DNA from: Bryocella elongata
GTDB taxonomy: Bacteria > Acidobacteriota > Terriglobia > Terriglobales > Acidobacteriaceae
Assembly (NCBI RefSeq): GCF_900108185.1
Contig: NZ_FNVA01000001.1
Coordinates: forward strand, 1 to 64,000
Reading direction: 5' to 3'
Length of the DNA stretch: 64,000 nucleotides
Positions within the stretch are counted from its first letter, which is position 1. Every line of letters starts with the position of its first letter. The notes beneath the pieces were generated by a model. It searched no databases. It was not told where the DNA came from and was given only the letters and a program-made list of their open reading frames with translations. A program made the translations under genes and the position numbers. Of the stretch, positions 18,028 through 25,776 are shown in pieces.

Positions 18028-18711
18028 TTACACAACTGCGATCATGTGCCGCTTCGCGATTGCTTCGATCTCTGGATCGCTCAAAGCGGAGAGATCGACC
18101 GTTTCTGTTGCGATCACATGCCGCGCGATGTCATGGTGGTTTGTTCGCAAATACTGTGCCAGATGGTCCACTGCGCTGCTCTTGCCCACGCCATGTCCGA
18201 TGAGAACAATCTCGTTCGCATTCGACAGGCCCTTTGATATCTCTTCGTAGAAGGACTTCTCTTCCGGCGCGCGTTCACCTTGATAGTGGGCTTCCTTCTT
18301 GTGAATCAGGTGATGGTGGAAGTGAAACGGGTCGTACGGGCGGACGGTCTCTTCCAGCTTCGGAACTTCTTCTCCAAGATCCTGGTACACGTGAGCTATG
18401 TGATGATCGACCACCACGACCATTCGACACGGTTGGGAAGCTTGCCCCGGAACTGCGATTGGGTTTGCATCTCGGAGGAATTTACGCAGCCGGGCGACTT
18501 CTTCAACGCCTAGTTCGTGGGTATGCGGATGCTTGAAAAAACCTCGCTGCGTTCCGACAACGAAGACAAACTCGTCGCCGCCGTGGGGCTGTACTTCGCC
18601 GATCTGCCCGATGAGATCTACGGTGTCGGCCCAGCTCAGACTCCGGGGAAGCTTTCCGGTGAGGAGGCTCGTATAAAGCAGGTCGAGATCATGACGGAGA
18701 TGTGTGCTCAT
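18028..18711 (-). CDS. Putative bacterial eRF1-like/stress protein
   Basis: An N-terminal segment (LIGQIGEVQPHGGDEFVFVVG) and a central strand with VVVVDHHIAHVYQ precede a His-rich stretch (PYDPFHFHHHLIHKKE). The C-terminal domain contains ANEIVLIGHGVGKSSAVDHL and HVIATETVDLSALSDPEIEA. The last domain resembles domain 3 of archaeal/eukaryotic release factor 1 as found in bacterial eRF1-like families. Those are suspected to act in ribosome rescue or hibernation, and this assignment is by motif impression only. ATG 18711 is taken as the start; an upstream start at 18771 would add 20 Cys/His-containing residues. Confidence 0.5.
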   Translation of the reverse strand: MSTHLRHDLDLLYTSLLTGKLPRSLSWADTVDLIGQIGEVQPHGGDEFVFVVGTQRGFFKHPHTHELGVEEVARLRKFLRDANPIAVPGQASQPCRMVVVVDHHIAHVYQDLGEEVPKLEETVRPYDPFHFHHHLIHKKEAHYQGERAPEEKSFYEEISKGLSNANEIVLIGHGVGKSSAVDHLAQYLRTNHHDIARHVIATETVDLSALSDPEIEAIAKRHMIAVV

Positions 18712-18785
18712 ACATTGAGCATGGCATCCGGGCTGGCGTGTGGCTGTATCCGTTTGCACACGGGCAAGCAAACGCGCGGGGAGAG

Positions 18786-19457
18786 TTACTTTGTGAATTG
18801 AGAATGGCTTTCGTCAAAGCGCTGCTCGGTTTGCGCTCCCTGTTCCGCCAGGTCACCAGCGACCTCGTTTAGATGTCTCTGGGCCGGAGTCTCAGAAGCC
18901 GTGATCCCGGTTGTGATGCGGTTACCCTGTTCACTCTGCGGAACAAATGACTCGATTCGCGCCCCATCCGTCGGTTCTGAGGCCGGGACCACAGGATGAG
19001 CGGACTGTAGCAGGAGCAGCGTGCAATCCACTTGCTTGATCACATGCTCTGCGATTGACCCAAGAATGAGCGGTTGCCAGCCAGACAGGCCATGCGTCGA
19101 GATCACAATCATGTCTGCCTCTTGCTCCTTGAGGACACGCATCAATGTCCCCACAACTTCATTGCCCATCTCAATGCTGAAGGACGTCGCCACACCCTGG
19201 CGGGCGAGCCGCTCCTGAATTGTGCGGAGCTTCTGTTCACTGACTTCTCTTTGCTCGACGAGCACGGCGGTGGCAGGGAAGAAGTCCGTACCGGTGAAAT
19301 CCGGAATCTGCGGGACGATGTGGACGAGGTGAATTCCGGCATGAAATTGCTTTGCAAGCCCGGTAGCAGCCTCCAAAGCGGTTTCTGACGTCGCGGTGAA
19401 ATCGAGCGGCAGTAGTATCTTCGTCGCTGAAAAAGCTGCTTTGCGAGTGCTGGGCAC
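18786..19457 (-). CDS. Universal stress protein (UspA family)
   Basis: Residues 12-155 form a UspA domain: KILLPLDFTATSETAL, LVHIVPQI, and the nucleotide-binding signature ISTHGLSGWQPLILGSIAEHV (G-x2-G-x9-G-S pattern). It ends in the strand CTLLLLQ. A C-terminal tail of about 65 residues is polar and probably disordered. It should bind ATP and help in stress survival. It lies 57 bp from the slipin gene and on the same strand as the other stress genes of the row. Confidence 0.9.
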   Translation of the reverse strand: MPSTRKAAFSATKILLPLDFTATSETALEAATGLAKQFHAGIHLVHIVPQIPDFTGTDFFPATAVLVEQREVSEQKLRTIQERLARQGVATSFSIEMGNEVVGTLMRVLKEQEADMIVISTHGLSGWQPLILGSIAEHVIKQVDCTLLLLQSAHPVVPASEPTDGARIESFVPQSEQGNRITTGITASETPAQRHLNEVAGDLAEQGAQTEQRFDESHSQFTK

Positions 19458-19514
19458 GGGAAGCTCCTGGTTCGTCTATGAATGCGGATTAGGAAGACGC
19501 CGAATCGTGGCTAT

Positions 19515-20471
19515 CTAGGCCTGGTTTCCTGCTGATGGTGCCTTGACGGGCGAATTCGTCGCGGCCTGGGTGTTCGGTATTGCGAGTGCTTTGTCCTGGC
19601 CAATCCCCATCGTCAGTGCTGTCATGCCGGCAAGCCCGCCGAGTTGCATGGTCTCGATCGCCGAACTCGGTACGATCACGATCGTAGAGTTGCTCTTCAA
19701 GCCCTCGTAGAGCATATTCATCGCCCTCAAGTGAAGAGCGACCGGATTGTTCTCATAGGTCTTAGCCGCCTCGCCGAACTTAGCCGCGACCTGAAGCTCC
19801 GACTCGCCCAGGATGACGCGCGCCTGTCGCTCTCGCTCGGCCTGCGCCTGCATGGACATCGCGTCTTCGAGGGAAGCAGGAATCAATACATCTTTCACCT
19901 CAACCGCCAGCACATTGATCCCCCAGGGCTGTGTGCGAGCGTCAATGATGGTCTGGAGCACAGAGCTGATCTTGTCTCGCCCTTCCAGCATGTCCGAGAG
20001 CATCGTTTTGCCAATCACATCGCGGAGAGCCGTCTGCGAGGCCCATCCGATGGCGCTCTGGTAGTCGGCTACGGCAAGTGCTGCCTTTTCCGGATCCACA
20101 ATCTTCCAGAACAGCACCGCATCAACATCCACGGGGACGGTGTCTTTGGTGAGAGTCTTCTCCGCGGTGAACGAACTGGTGAGCACGCGGGTGTCGATCC
20201 AGTAGGGAATCGTATCGACAAGCGGAATGATGAAGAAGATGCCAGGTCCCTGCAAGGCACGGAACCTGCCAAGCCTCAGCACAACGGCTTTGCTCCATTG
20301 GTCTGCCACGCGGGTTGCGGATGAGGCTGCCGCAGCCACAAAGAGGCCCAACCCGAAGGCGATGAATGCAGGGTAGTCTTTTCCTGCGCCGCGCAGGCCG
20401 AAGGCGAGGCCTGCACTCATGCCCGCTATGACGAGGAAGATCACGGCCGGAAACGAACTGTTCGTTTTCAC
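19515..20471 (-). CDS. Slipin/stomatin-like SPFH membrane protein
   Basis: Two hydrophobic segments (about residues 8-26 and 35-53) anchor the protein. The SPFH/band-7 domain begins at AVVLRLGRFRALQGPGIFFIIPLVDTI and runs through TVPVDVDAVLFWKI to VKDVLIPASLEDAMSMQAQAERERQARV, which is diagnostic of slipins. The tail is Ala/Pro/Thr-rich. Such proteins form large oligomers that organise membrane microdomains and often partner an NfeD protease, but no nfeD gene is adjacent here. Length (318) is typical. Confidence 0.92.
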   Translation of the reverse strand: MKTNSSFPAVIFLVIAGMSAGLAFGLRGAGKDYPAFIAFGLGLFVAAAASSATRVADQWSKAVVLRLGRFRALQGPGIFFIIPLVDTIPYWIDTRVLTSSFTAEKTLTKDTVPVDVDAVLFWKIVDPEKAALAVADYQSAIGWASQTALRDVIGKTMLSDMLEGRDKISSVLQTIIDARTQPWGINVLAVEVKDVLIPASLEDAMSMQAQAERERQARVILGESELQVAAKFGEAAKTYENNPVALHLRAMNMLYEGLKSNSTIVIVPSSAIETMQLGGLAGMTALTMGIGQDKALAIPNTQAATNSPVKAPSAGNQA

Positions 20472-20914
20472 AGAGTGCCTTTCTTTGTGCGCGTGAATAC
20501 CGGGGGCCTTATCTGAGATCCGGTCCGCGAGGCTTATGGGTAACTTGGTGAATTAAACCGCGCCGACAGCCATATTCCGTGTTCTGGGCACGCGCGTGGG
20601 CTGGACGCAGCCGCGTACTCCAAACCGCGAGTATGACGAGACGCCCAGCCCTGAACCAGTCGGGCTGGATTGGAACCTGGGTGCCTTGGCGGCTCTTCAA
20701 ACAAGTCACGCTGCACTCGGGATGCCTCTTGGAGATCAGAGCCGCAACTTCACTCTCGCACCGGCTAAGGCCTGAGTCTGAGCACTTGAGCACATGACAT
20801 CAGCCATTGACGCGGGCATGGAGAATATGGACGTCTCTGCGTCATTCGGTGGCGGCCGCCTCTCGTACTGTGACCTGCTATGCCGAGCGATGAAATCGCA
20901 CAGTGAGATTCTGT
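20472..20914. other. Intergenic region between slipin and response-regulator genes
   Basis: No gene is recognised in these 443 bases. A short inverted repeat CCAGCCC/GGGCTGG (20645-20651 and 20662-20668) is present without a T-run. The slipin promoter must lie at the low-coordinate side. The response-regulator terminator would lie at the high-coordinate side. Confidence 0.3.
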
Positions 20915-21607
20915 CTAATTGGATTTGCTATGGTCGCCGGACGGAAGGTCGAACCTTAGGGAGTCACCATCGATATCGATAGCGCCATGCGAAAAATGAA
21001 GGTCAAGATTCGCACCAGATGTCGGGCCGGGCATCGGAGCGATGGCATACGAGATAGTGGCTCCGCAGTAGCGACACTCCGTTCTGCAGGCGACGGGCGT
21101 CGTTTCTGCAAGTACCTTCGGGAAGGCTCTCAGGCAGCGCGGGCAGCCCATGAGCACATAAAACGAATTTGAGGGAAGTCTTCCGGAAGGGATCATCCAT
21201 TGCGTGGTGGGCAAGTTGGACGCTCTGGCGGCCTTCCCGTCGGATTCGACGCCCTGCTTGAGAGCTTCGAAGAGGAAGCCCAAGCTGGTGGCCTTTTCAT
21301 AGAAGGCGTCGGCCGCGATCCCGTCCGGCACAGTCTTGCCAGAGAATGCCCCACTCGTCGCGACCACGTAGATCGCTGGATGGATGCGGCGTACCACTGA
21401 GAGTAATTCGAAGCCAGACATCCCCGGCATGTTGAGGTCGGAGAGGAGAATATCAGGCGCTGAATCCTCGATCAGGGCCAGCGCGGCAAAGCCATCAGAG
21501 GCGGAGCGAACCATGTAACCCCGCTCAGTGAATATCTGCGACAGGGTCGTCCGTATAGACGATTCATCGTCGACGATCATCAATTTGCGCTCTGCCACTA
21601 GTGTCAT
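20915..21607 (-). CDS. Response regulator with C-terminal zinc-ribbon-like domain
   Basis: Residues 1-125 are a receiver domain. They show the acidic pair in LMIVDDESS, phospho-acceptor Asp in ILLSDLNMPGMSG, the Thr/Ser switch in VVATSGAFS and the conserved Lys in FYEKATSL. The C-terminal part has two Cys pairs (MGCPRCLRAF and CRYCGATISY) that look like a zinc ribbon, not a DNA-binding helix-turn-helix. The output is therefore probably protein-protein interaction or an unusual nucleic-acid contact. Start at 21607 follows a strong GGAGGG at 21613-21619. It lies 45 bp downstream of the second Crp/Fnr gene on the same strand, so the two may be co-transcribed. No histidine kinase is nearby. Confidence 0.8.
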   Translation of the reverse strand: MTLVAERKLMIVDDESSIRTTLSQIFTERGYMVRSASDGFAALALIEDSAPDILLSDLNMPGMSGFELLSVVRRIHPAIYVVATSGAFSGKTVPDGIAADAFYEKATSLGFLFEALKQGVESDGKAARASNLPTTQWMIPSGRLPSNSFYVLMGCPRCLRAFPKVLAETTPVACRTECRYCGATISYAIAPMPGPTSGANLDLHFSHGAIDIDGDSLRFDLPSGDHSKSN

Positions 21608-21651
21608 TTCTATCCCTCCTCGCAAGGTCGTAGCCTAAGCAGAGTGTCCCA

Positions 21652-22425
21652 TCACTTCGGCCGGGGGGGCTGTTTCGTTTTGCTCAATGGTTTGGTCCGT
21701 GTCACTCGGTTTGATGGACCGTGCGCCGGGGCGATGATGGTGGGCCTGGATGATGGATGCCCGGGCAGCTGATCGTGAAGGACAACATTGAGAAGCGACT
21801 TATTGACACGAATTCGTCCGTTGTACTCGATGTATCCCAGCTCGCGAAACCGATTCATGAAATAGCTGACTCGGGAACGAGTTGCACCGATCATCTCGGC
21901 GAGCGCTTCCTGGGTGATCGCTGGGATGAGCGTCTCCGGTTCACCCGGCTTGCCGAACTCCGCCATGAGGAGGAGTGTGCGTGCGAGTCGCTTTTCGCTG
22001 GAGTTGAAGAGCTGATCTACCAGATCCTCCTGCGTACGGATTCCCCGGATGAGGACAAACTTCAGAAAAACTTCCGAGAAAGCGTTGTTGTCGTGCAACA
22101 CGCGCACCATCGCCGAGCGCTCGAACTTCAAGGCCGTGCATGCCGTCACTGCGGTTGCGCTGGCGATGCGCAATCCGATCACACCGGCGAGAGCGTCTTC
22201 GCCGATGAAATCGCCGTTCTTGAAAAGCATGATGGTCGCTTCTTTGCCCCGCTTGGAGAGAACTGTGAGCTTCGCTCGGCCACTCTGGATATAGAAGACG
22301 GAGCTTGCGGCATCTCCTTGTGTGAAGAAGTGGTCCCCGGCCCTGAAGCGAGCCTGTTTCCCTCCCAACTCCGGCTTTGCAAGGAGGGCAGCGATCTCGA
22401 ACTCCGAGCTCCGTGAGTCACTCAT
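21652..22425 (-). CDS. Crp/Fnr-family transcriptional regulator (copy 2)
   Basis: A 257-residue paralogue of the regulator at 14355-15098. It shares long identical stretches, for example in the dimer helix (IRTQEDLVDQLFN) and the LLNVVLHD segment after the helix-turn-helix. The effector barrel is at 20-130, and the DNA-binding helix-turn-helix is in ITQEALAEMIGATRSRVSYFMNRFRELGYI. There is no N-terminal Cys cluster. A Pro/Lys-rich tail ends the protein. It lies 1.3 kb from the multihaem cytochrome operon and is the nearest candidate regulator of the divergent cytochrome/hydrogenase promoters. That link is inference. Confidence 0.9.
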   Translation of the reverse strand: MSDSRSSEFEIAALLAKPELGGKQARFRAGDHFFTQGDAASSVFYIQSGRAKLTVLSKRGKEATIMLFKNGDFIGEDALAGVIGLRIASATAVTACTALKFERSAMVRVLHDNNAFSEVFLKFVLIRGIRTQEDLVDQLFNSSEKRLARTLLLMAEFGKPGEPETLIPAITQEALAEMIGATRSRVSYFMNRFRELGYIEYNGRIRVNKSLLNVVLHDQLPGHPSSRPTIIAPAHGPSNRVTRTKPLSKTKQPPRPK

Positions 22426-22788
22426 GGGACATCGCTCCGCGTTTGCCGCGTTGTCGAACCGGCGTGTCGTGCAGGCTTGCCTGGCGCCGCTGAATCAGCT
22501 TGTGAGAGAGGATTCGCCTCGAGCCGCCAACTAGCCTTGATACAAGTATCAGGGAGGATCTCTCCATTTGACTGTGCTGTTTGGCTCACTTCGGTTATCG
22601 AGGCACACTGGCAGCGGGTCCGGGCGTCAAGTCGAGGAACGGTTCGCTTCAGCAATGTCATGCTCTCGAGGCTTCGTAGGGAGGGATAAATAAGAGCGCC
22701 CGCGCCTGATAGCGGGCGCGGGCGGACATCGCTACAACCGACGCCCGGAGGCTGCTACAACGCGAGCCTCAAGACGGGGAGGTGGATG
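22426..22788. other. Promoter and terminator region between Crp/Fnr and SYLF genes
   Basis: These 363 bases hold no gene. They include the upstream region of the second Crp/Fnr gene (low-coordinate half) and the terminator hairpin of the SYLF gene (22697-22724). I found no obvious Fnr-type TTGAT-N4-ATCAA site. Confidence 0.4.
22697..22724 (-). terminator. Rho-independent-type terminator of the SYLF gene
   Basis: A 10-bp GC-only stem, with arms 22697-22706 and 22715-22724 and an 8-nt loop. On the minus strand it is followed by a T-rich run (TCTTATTTATCC). It lies 65 bp past the stop of the SYLF gene. Confidence 0.7.
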
Positions 22789-23475
22789 CTACCTCGTCGA
22801 GCGAAAGTACCGAGCGACTGTACTTACGAAACGTCGCGCTGCGGACGGGGTGCGGACGTTTCCGTGCAGGATCTCCGGATAGCTGACATCTCCCCCACCG
22901 TAGAAGAGTCGGGTGTCATCGGTATTCTGGGACACTGTGGCGCCGTTGAGATCAACACCGGCGAAGATCCCTCGCGCGCGAGAGTAGGTAAGAAGCTCGG
23001 CCTTCAAAGAAATGTCGGTTGCGGCGGCTGCATTGCGGCCGACGGGGCCGGCTGCGGCCGAAGCGTCCGCGCCGATCTTAAACTTGGAATGGAGTAGATC
23101 CTGAAAGCCTTTGTCATTCACCGCTACCAGGACCAGGTCAGTGGCCTGACCGCCGATCTGGAACCCGAAGCTGGCGCCGGCCAGCCGAATGAAGACCGGC
23201 CCGCTCCATCCATGGCCCGTCCGGCAGGTAACGACTCCTTGTCCGTAGGAAGCCCCGACGACGAACGCGGCCTTCTTCACGCTTGGAATTACGGCGATAC
23301 ACGTCGCTTTGCTGACGATGGAGTCAGGAATGCCTCCGTCCGGAACGTGCATGATCTCGTCCACAACCCGGGTAGCGGAGGAGATGCGTTCGTTGAGGCT
23401 GGAGGGCGTCTGTGCGATGAGTCCTGTCGACGCAGTGAAGGCAACAGCAAGAGTGGCGGTCATAAGTTTCTTCAT
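22789..23475 (-). CDS. Lipid-binding SYLF-domain exported protein
   Basis: A 228-residue protein with a clear signal peptide (MKKLMTATLAVAFTASTGLIA, cleaved before QTPSS). The rest is a SYLF (Ysc84-like) domain: ATCIAVIPSVKKAAFVVGA, SYGQGVVTCR, GWSGPVFIRLAGASFGFQIG and a C-terminal ARGIFAGVDLNGATV. Family members bind phosphoinositides in eukaryotes; bacterial ones are thought to be periplasmic lipid-binding proteins. The ATG at 23475 has AGGAA upstream and begins the signal peptide. An in-frame extension to 23685 is not supported. Confidence 0.9.
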   Translation of the reverse strand: MKKLMTATLAVAFTASTGLIAQTPSSLNERISSATRVVDEIMHVPDGGIPDSIVSKATCIAVIPSVKKAAFVVGASYGQGVVTCRTGHGWSGPVFIRLAGASFGFQIGGQATDLVLVAVNDKGFQDLLHSKFKIGADASAAAGPVGRNAAAATDISLKAELLTYSRARGIFAGVDLNGATVSQNTDDTRLFYGGGDVSYPEILHGNVRTPSAARRFVSTVARYFRSTR

Positions 23476-23759
23476 GAAGTTTTCCTGAACAAGAAGTCGA
23501 TCGAACTGCAAGCGAACGGGTTTCTTGGTTCGCATGGCTTCAATAAGTCCGTTATTGAGTTGGATGCAGAAAGCGCAAGCCACAGGTGGATTCTTTGGAA
23601 TAACTTCACGTGGTGATTCCGAGAGAGGAGATGCGGCTCGACGAAGTCTTTGGTCGCCAACGTCTCCGAGAACACCCGGGAGCACACGAAACTGCTCTGG
23701 AAGCGAACAGTCGAAGCGCGTTCCGTGTTGTCGCCAGGTCTTAACGTTGCATGAAGGCG

Positions 23760-25190
23760 CTATCGCATCCCGAGATCCGCGAGCAGCTTCGGATGCGGCT
23801 CGTTCGACACCACCAGGTTATGGCAGGTTGAACAGTCGTTCGTGATGGTCTGGCCGGTCTTACTCGTATGACTACCGTCGTGGCAGCGGAAGCATCCCGG
23901 AGAATCGTTATGACCAATGTTGTTAGGATGCGTGCCCCAGGTGACTTTCATGGAAGGGAATACGTTGGTGCTGTAGATCTTCACGAGCGCAGCCGCGGAA
24001 CCCTCAACCTGCGCTCGGTGCGTGTCCCAGACGGATGGATACTGAGAGCGATAAAAGGTGATCAGGCCGGAGGATATGCGAGTCTTCGCGTCCGTCTGGG
24101 AATCGTACTTCGCATTCAAGAGGGTGAGCGCCTCCTTGTGCAGGAAGGGCAACGACGCGCTGGGACTACCTTGCGCCATCATCCTGTCCAGCGCACCTTG
24201 CGCCGTATCGAAGGAGTGGGCCGCCCGGTTGTGGCAGTCGATGCAGTCCATGACATGCGGCTTAGCGGATGACGGAAGGGCGGCTCCCGCAGCGACAAAG
24301 TCCGTCGTGGAACCATCGGAGTTTGTCTTCCTCACCCAGGGAATCGTCTGATTCGCGGAGTCGGTCGCCATGTATTCGATCCTTCCCATGTGGGCACCGT
24401 GGATGCCGCTGAGGTGGCCGAGAACATCCTGTCCTCCGACGTGCAACAGTGTGAGGCTTGTCGTCTGGGTGTTGCTCGAATCGTCCGCGTATGCCTTGTG
24501 GATGAGTAGCTTGTCACCCAGGTCGATATGCGCGTTATGGCAATGCAGGCATGTGGCGCTCGCAGCGGGTACCTTGCTATCCGCCATGATTGGCTTCGGA
24601 TAATGGTCGACGACAACCATGAAGAGTTGCTTCGTTCCGTTTACCTTGGCGTGGACGTAGCCTGCTGCTCCCGGCGCGACGTGGCACTCGGTGCACGCTA
24701 CGCCGGAGTGTGATGAGACATGGTACGCCGCGTTCTCTGGCGCCATCACATGGCAGGTCTGCCCGCAGAAAGATACCGTGTCCATGTAAGCGACGCCACG
24801 ATAGCAACCGACGCCGACGATGATGAAGTTGACGATTGTGGCGACGGCGACAATCTCGAGTCCATGCCGGAATGCAGGATCCTGAAGACTGACTTCAGGG
24901 AAAAAGGACGGCACCTGGTCGGTCGCTAGAAGGTAGCTGCGACGTATCAGGATCCCAACAAGAATCAACACCAGTCCGAGTACGAAGACTCCTGGCAGAA
25001 GCAGATCGAAGAGAATGCCCAGGTAGGGATTCGACGAACCACCGTGACCGAAGACGCTGATGACCCAGAAGGCCGCCAGCACCATGGCCGACGCTGTTGT
25101 GATCGCGCCGCCGATCAGGCTGAGCCAGTTATTACCGTAGAAGAAGAACGGACGAAGCCAATTCTCGCGGAACGAACCTGCGTTTGGCAT
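23760..25190 (-). CDS. NapC/ImcH-like inner-membrane multihaem cytochrome c
   Basis: A 476-residue membrane cytochrome likely to oxidise quinol and pass electrons to periplasmic carriers. Three hydrophobic helices lie in the first 160 residues (WLSLIGGAITTASAMVLAAF, then YLGILFDLLLPGVFVLGLVL, then VAVATIVNFIIVGVGCY). Haem sites follow: an unusual CGQTCH (three residues between the Cys), then CTECH, CLHCH, CIDCH, CFRCH and CSTCH, so six in all. The FCGQTCHVMAPENAAY block resembles the first haem site of Geobacter-type NapC/ImcH cytochromes. Start ATG 25190 has GAGGG just upstream. It starts 11 bp after the small cytochrome gene stop and is in one operon with it. A much longer upstream frame is only the shadow of that gene. 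Confidence 0.88.
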   Translation of the reverse strand: MPNAGSFRENWLRPFFFYGNNWLSLIGGAITTASAMVLAAFWVISVFGHGGSSNPYLGILFDLLLPGVFVLGLVLILVGILIRRSYLLATDQVPSFFPEVSLQDPAFRHGLEIVAVATIVNFIIVGVGCYRGVAYMDTVSFCGQTCHVMAPENAAYHVSSHSGVACTECHVAPGAAGYVHAKVNGTKQLFMVVVDHYPKPIMADSKVPAASATCLHCHNAHIDLGDKLLIHKAYADDSSNTQTTSLTLLHVGGQDVLGHLSGIHGAHMGRIEYMATDSANQTIPWVRKTNSDGSTTDFVAAGAALPSSAKPHVMDCIDCHNRAAHSFDTAQGALDRMMAQGSPSASLPFLHKEALTLLNAKYDSQTDAKTRISSGLITFYRSQYPSVWDTHRAQVEGSAAALVKIYSTNVFPSMKVTWGTHPNNIGHNDSPGCFRCHDGSHTSKTGQTITNDCSTCHNLVVSNEPHPKLLADLGMR

Positions 25191-25201
25191 CGAACCCTCG
25201 C

Positions 25202-25522
25202 TTACTTCTGTAGCGTCCGCACATAGGCTACGACCGCGGCGATCTCCGGAGCGGTCAATTTGCTCTTGTACGCTGGCATCTTTCCCTTGCCGTTGGTGGT
25301 CGCGGCGATGAGGTCTGCGTCTGACGTCTTGACCAGTGCGGCGGATGCGAAGGGAATGGCTCCCATCGACTTGCCCGCCGGTGTGCTCCCCGATCCATCC
25401 GCGGCATGGCACATCATGCACTTGGACTTGTAGGTGTCGGCTCCCGCTTGTGCGTAAGCATGCGGAGCGACGCCGGCGATCGCGAACGTCATCAGGAATG
25501 CAACTACGAATGGATGTCTCAT
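25202..25522 (-). CDS. Small periplasmic class I cytochrome c
   Basis: A 106-residue exported cytochrome. It has a signal peptide (VVAFLMTFAIAGVAPHAYA), a single haem site CMMCH about residue 36, and the distal Met in GKMPAYKSKLT, ending with AVVAYVRTLQK as in cytochrome c6/c551-type proteins. It is first in the operon with the NapC/ImcH-like cytochrome and probably acts as its soluble electron partner in the periplasm. Start ATG 25522 with AAGGAGC seven bases upstream. The promoter region is shared with the divergent hydrogenase operon. Confidence 0.9.
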   Translation of the reverse strand: MRHPFVVAFLMTFAIAGVAPHAYAQAGADTYKSKCMMCHAADGSGSTPAGKSMGAIPFASAALVKTSDADLIAATTNGKGKMPAYKSKLTAPEIAAVVAYVRTLQK

Positions 25523-25776
25523 GATCAAGCTCCTTGGTCACAATGGCTGGCTGCCACGGAGAATAGCCAATTGGACCTATCCAATCGAATGATGGCCTAA
25601 GGGCTCCGACAAGGCTGAGCAATATTGCTCAACGGTGTGCCTCGGTGATGAAGTCTGCGGGTTCCCGCAGTTCGACTTGAACTCTTCGCAGAGAAGTGAG
25701 GCTCGCCACCGTGGTCAAAATTGCTCAGCGAACGCTATCCCAAGCTGTGTAGCTTCATGTCACCGGGAGCGTGAGA
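25523..25776. promoter_or_regulatory. Divergent promoter region of cytochrome and hydrogenase operons
   Basis: This 254-bp space controls both operons. It contains a perfect 16-bp palindrome TGAGCAATATTGCTCA at 25616-25631 and a half copy ATTGCTCA at 25720-25727. A second inverted repeat ATTGG-N6-CCAAT lies at 25570-25585, close to the cytochrome start. The symmetry fits a dimeric regulator. The Crp/Fnr protein encoded at 21652-22425 is one candidate. No binding evidence exists, and the sequence differs from the classical Fnr site. Confidence 0.5.

Noticed and set aside
14355-22425. Fnr-type iron-sulphur oxygen sensors
   Set aside because: Neither Crp/Fnr paralogue has the N-terminal Cys cluster needed, so I left the effector open.
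25191-25622. N-terminal extension of the multihaem cytochrome frame
   Set aside because: It overlaps the small cytochrome c gene in another frame and ends before the good start at 25190.
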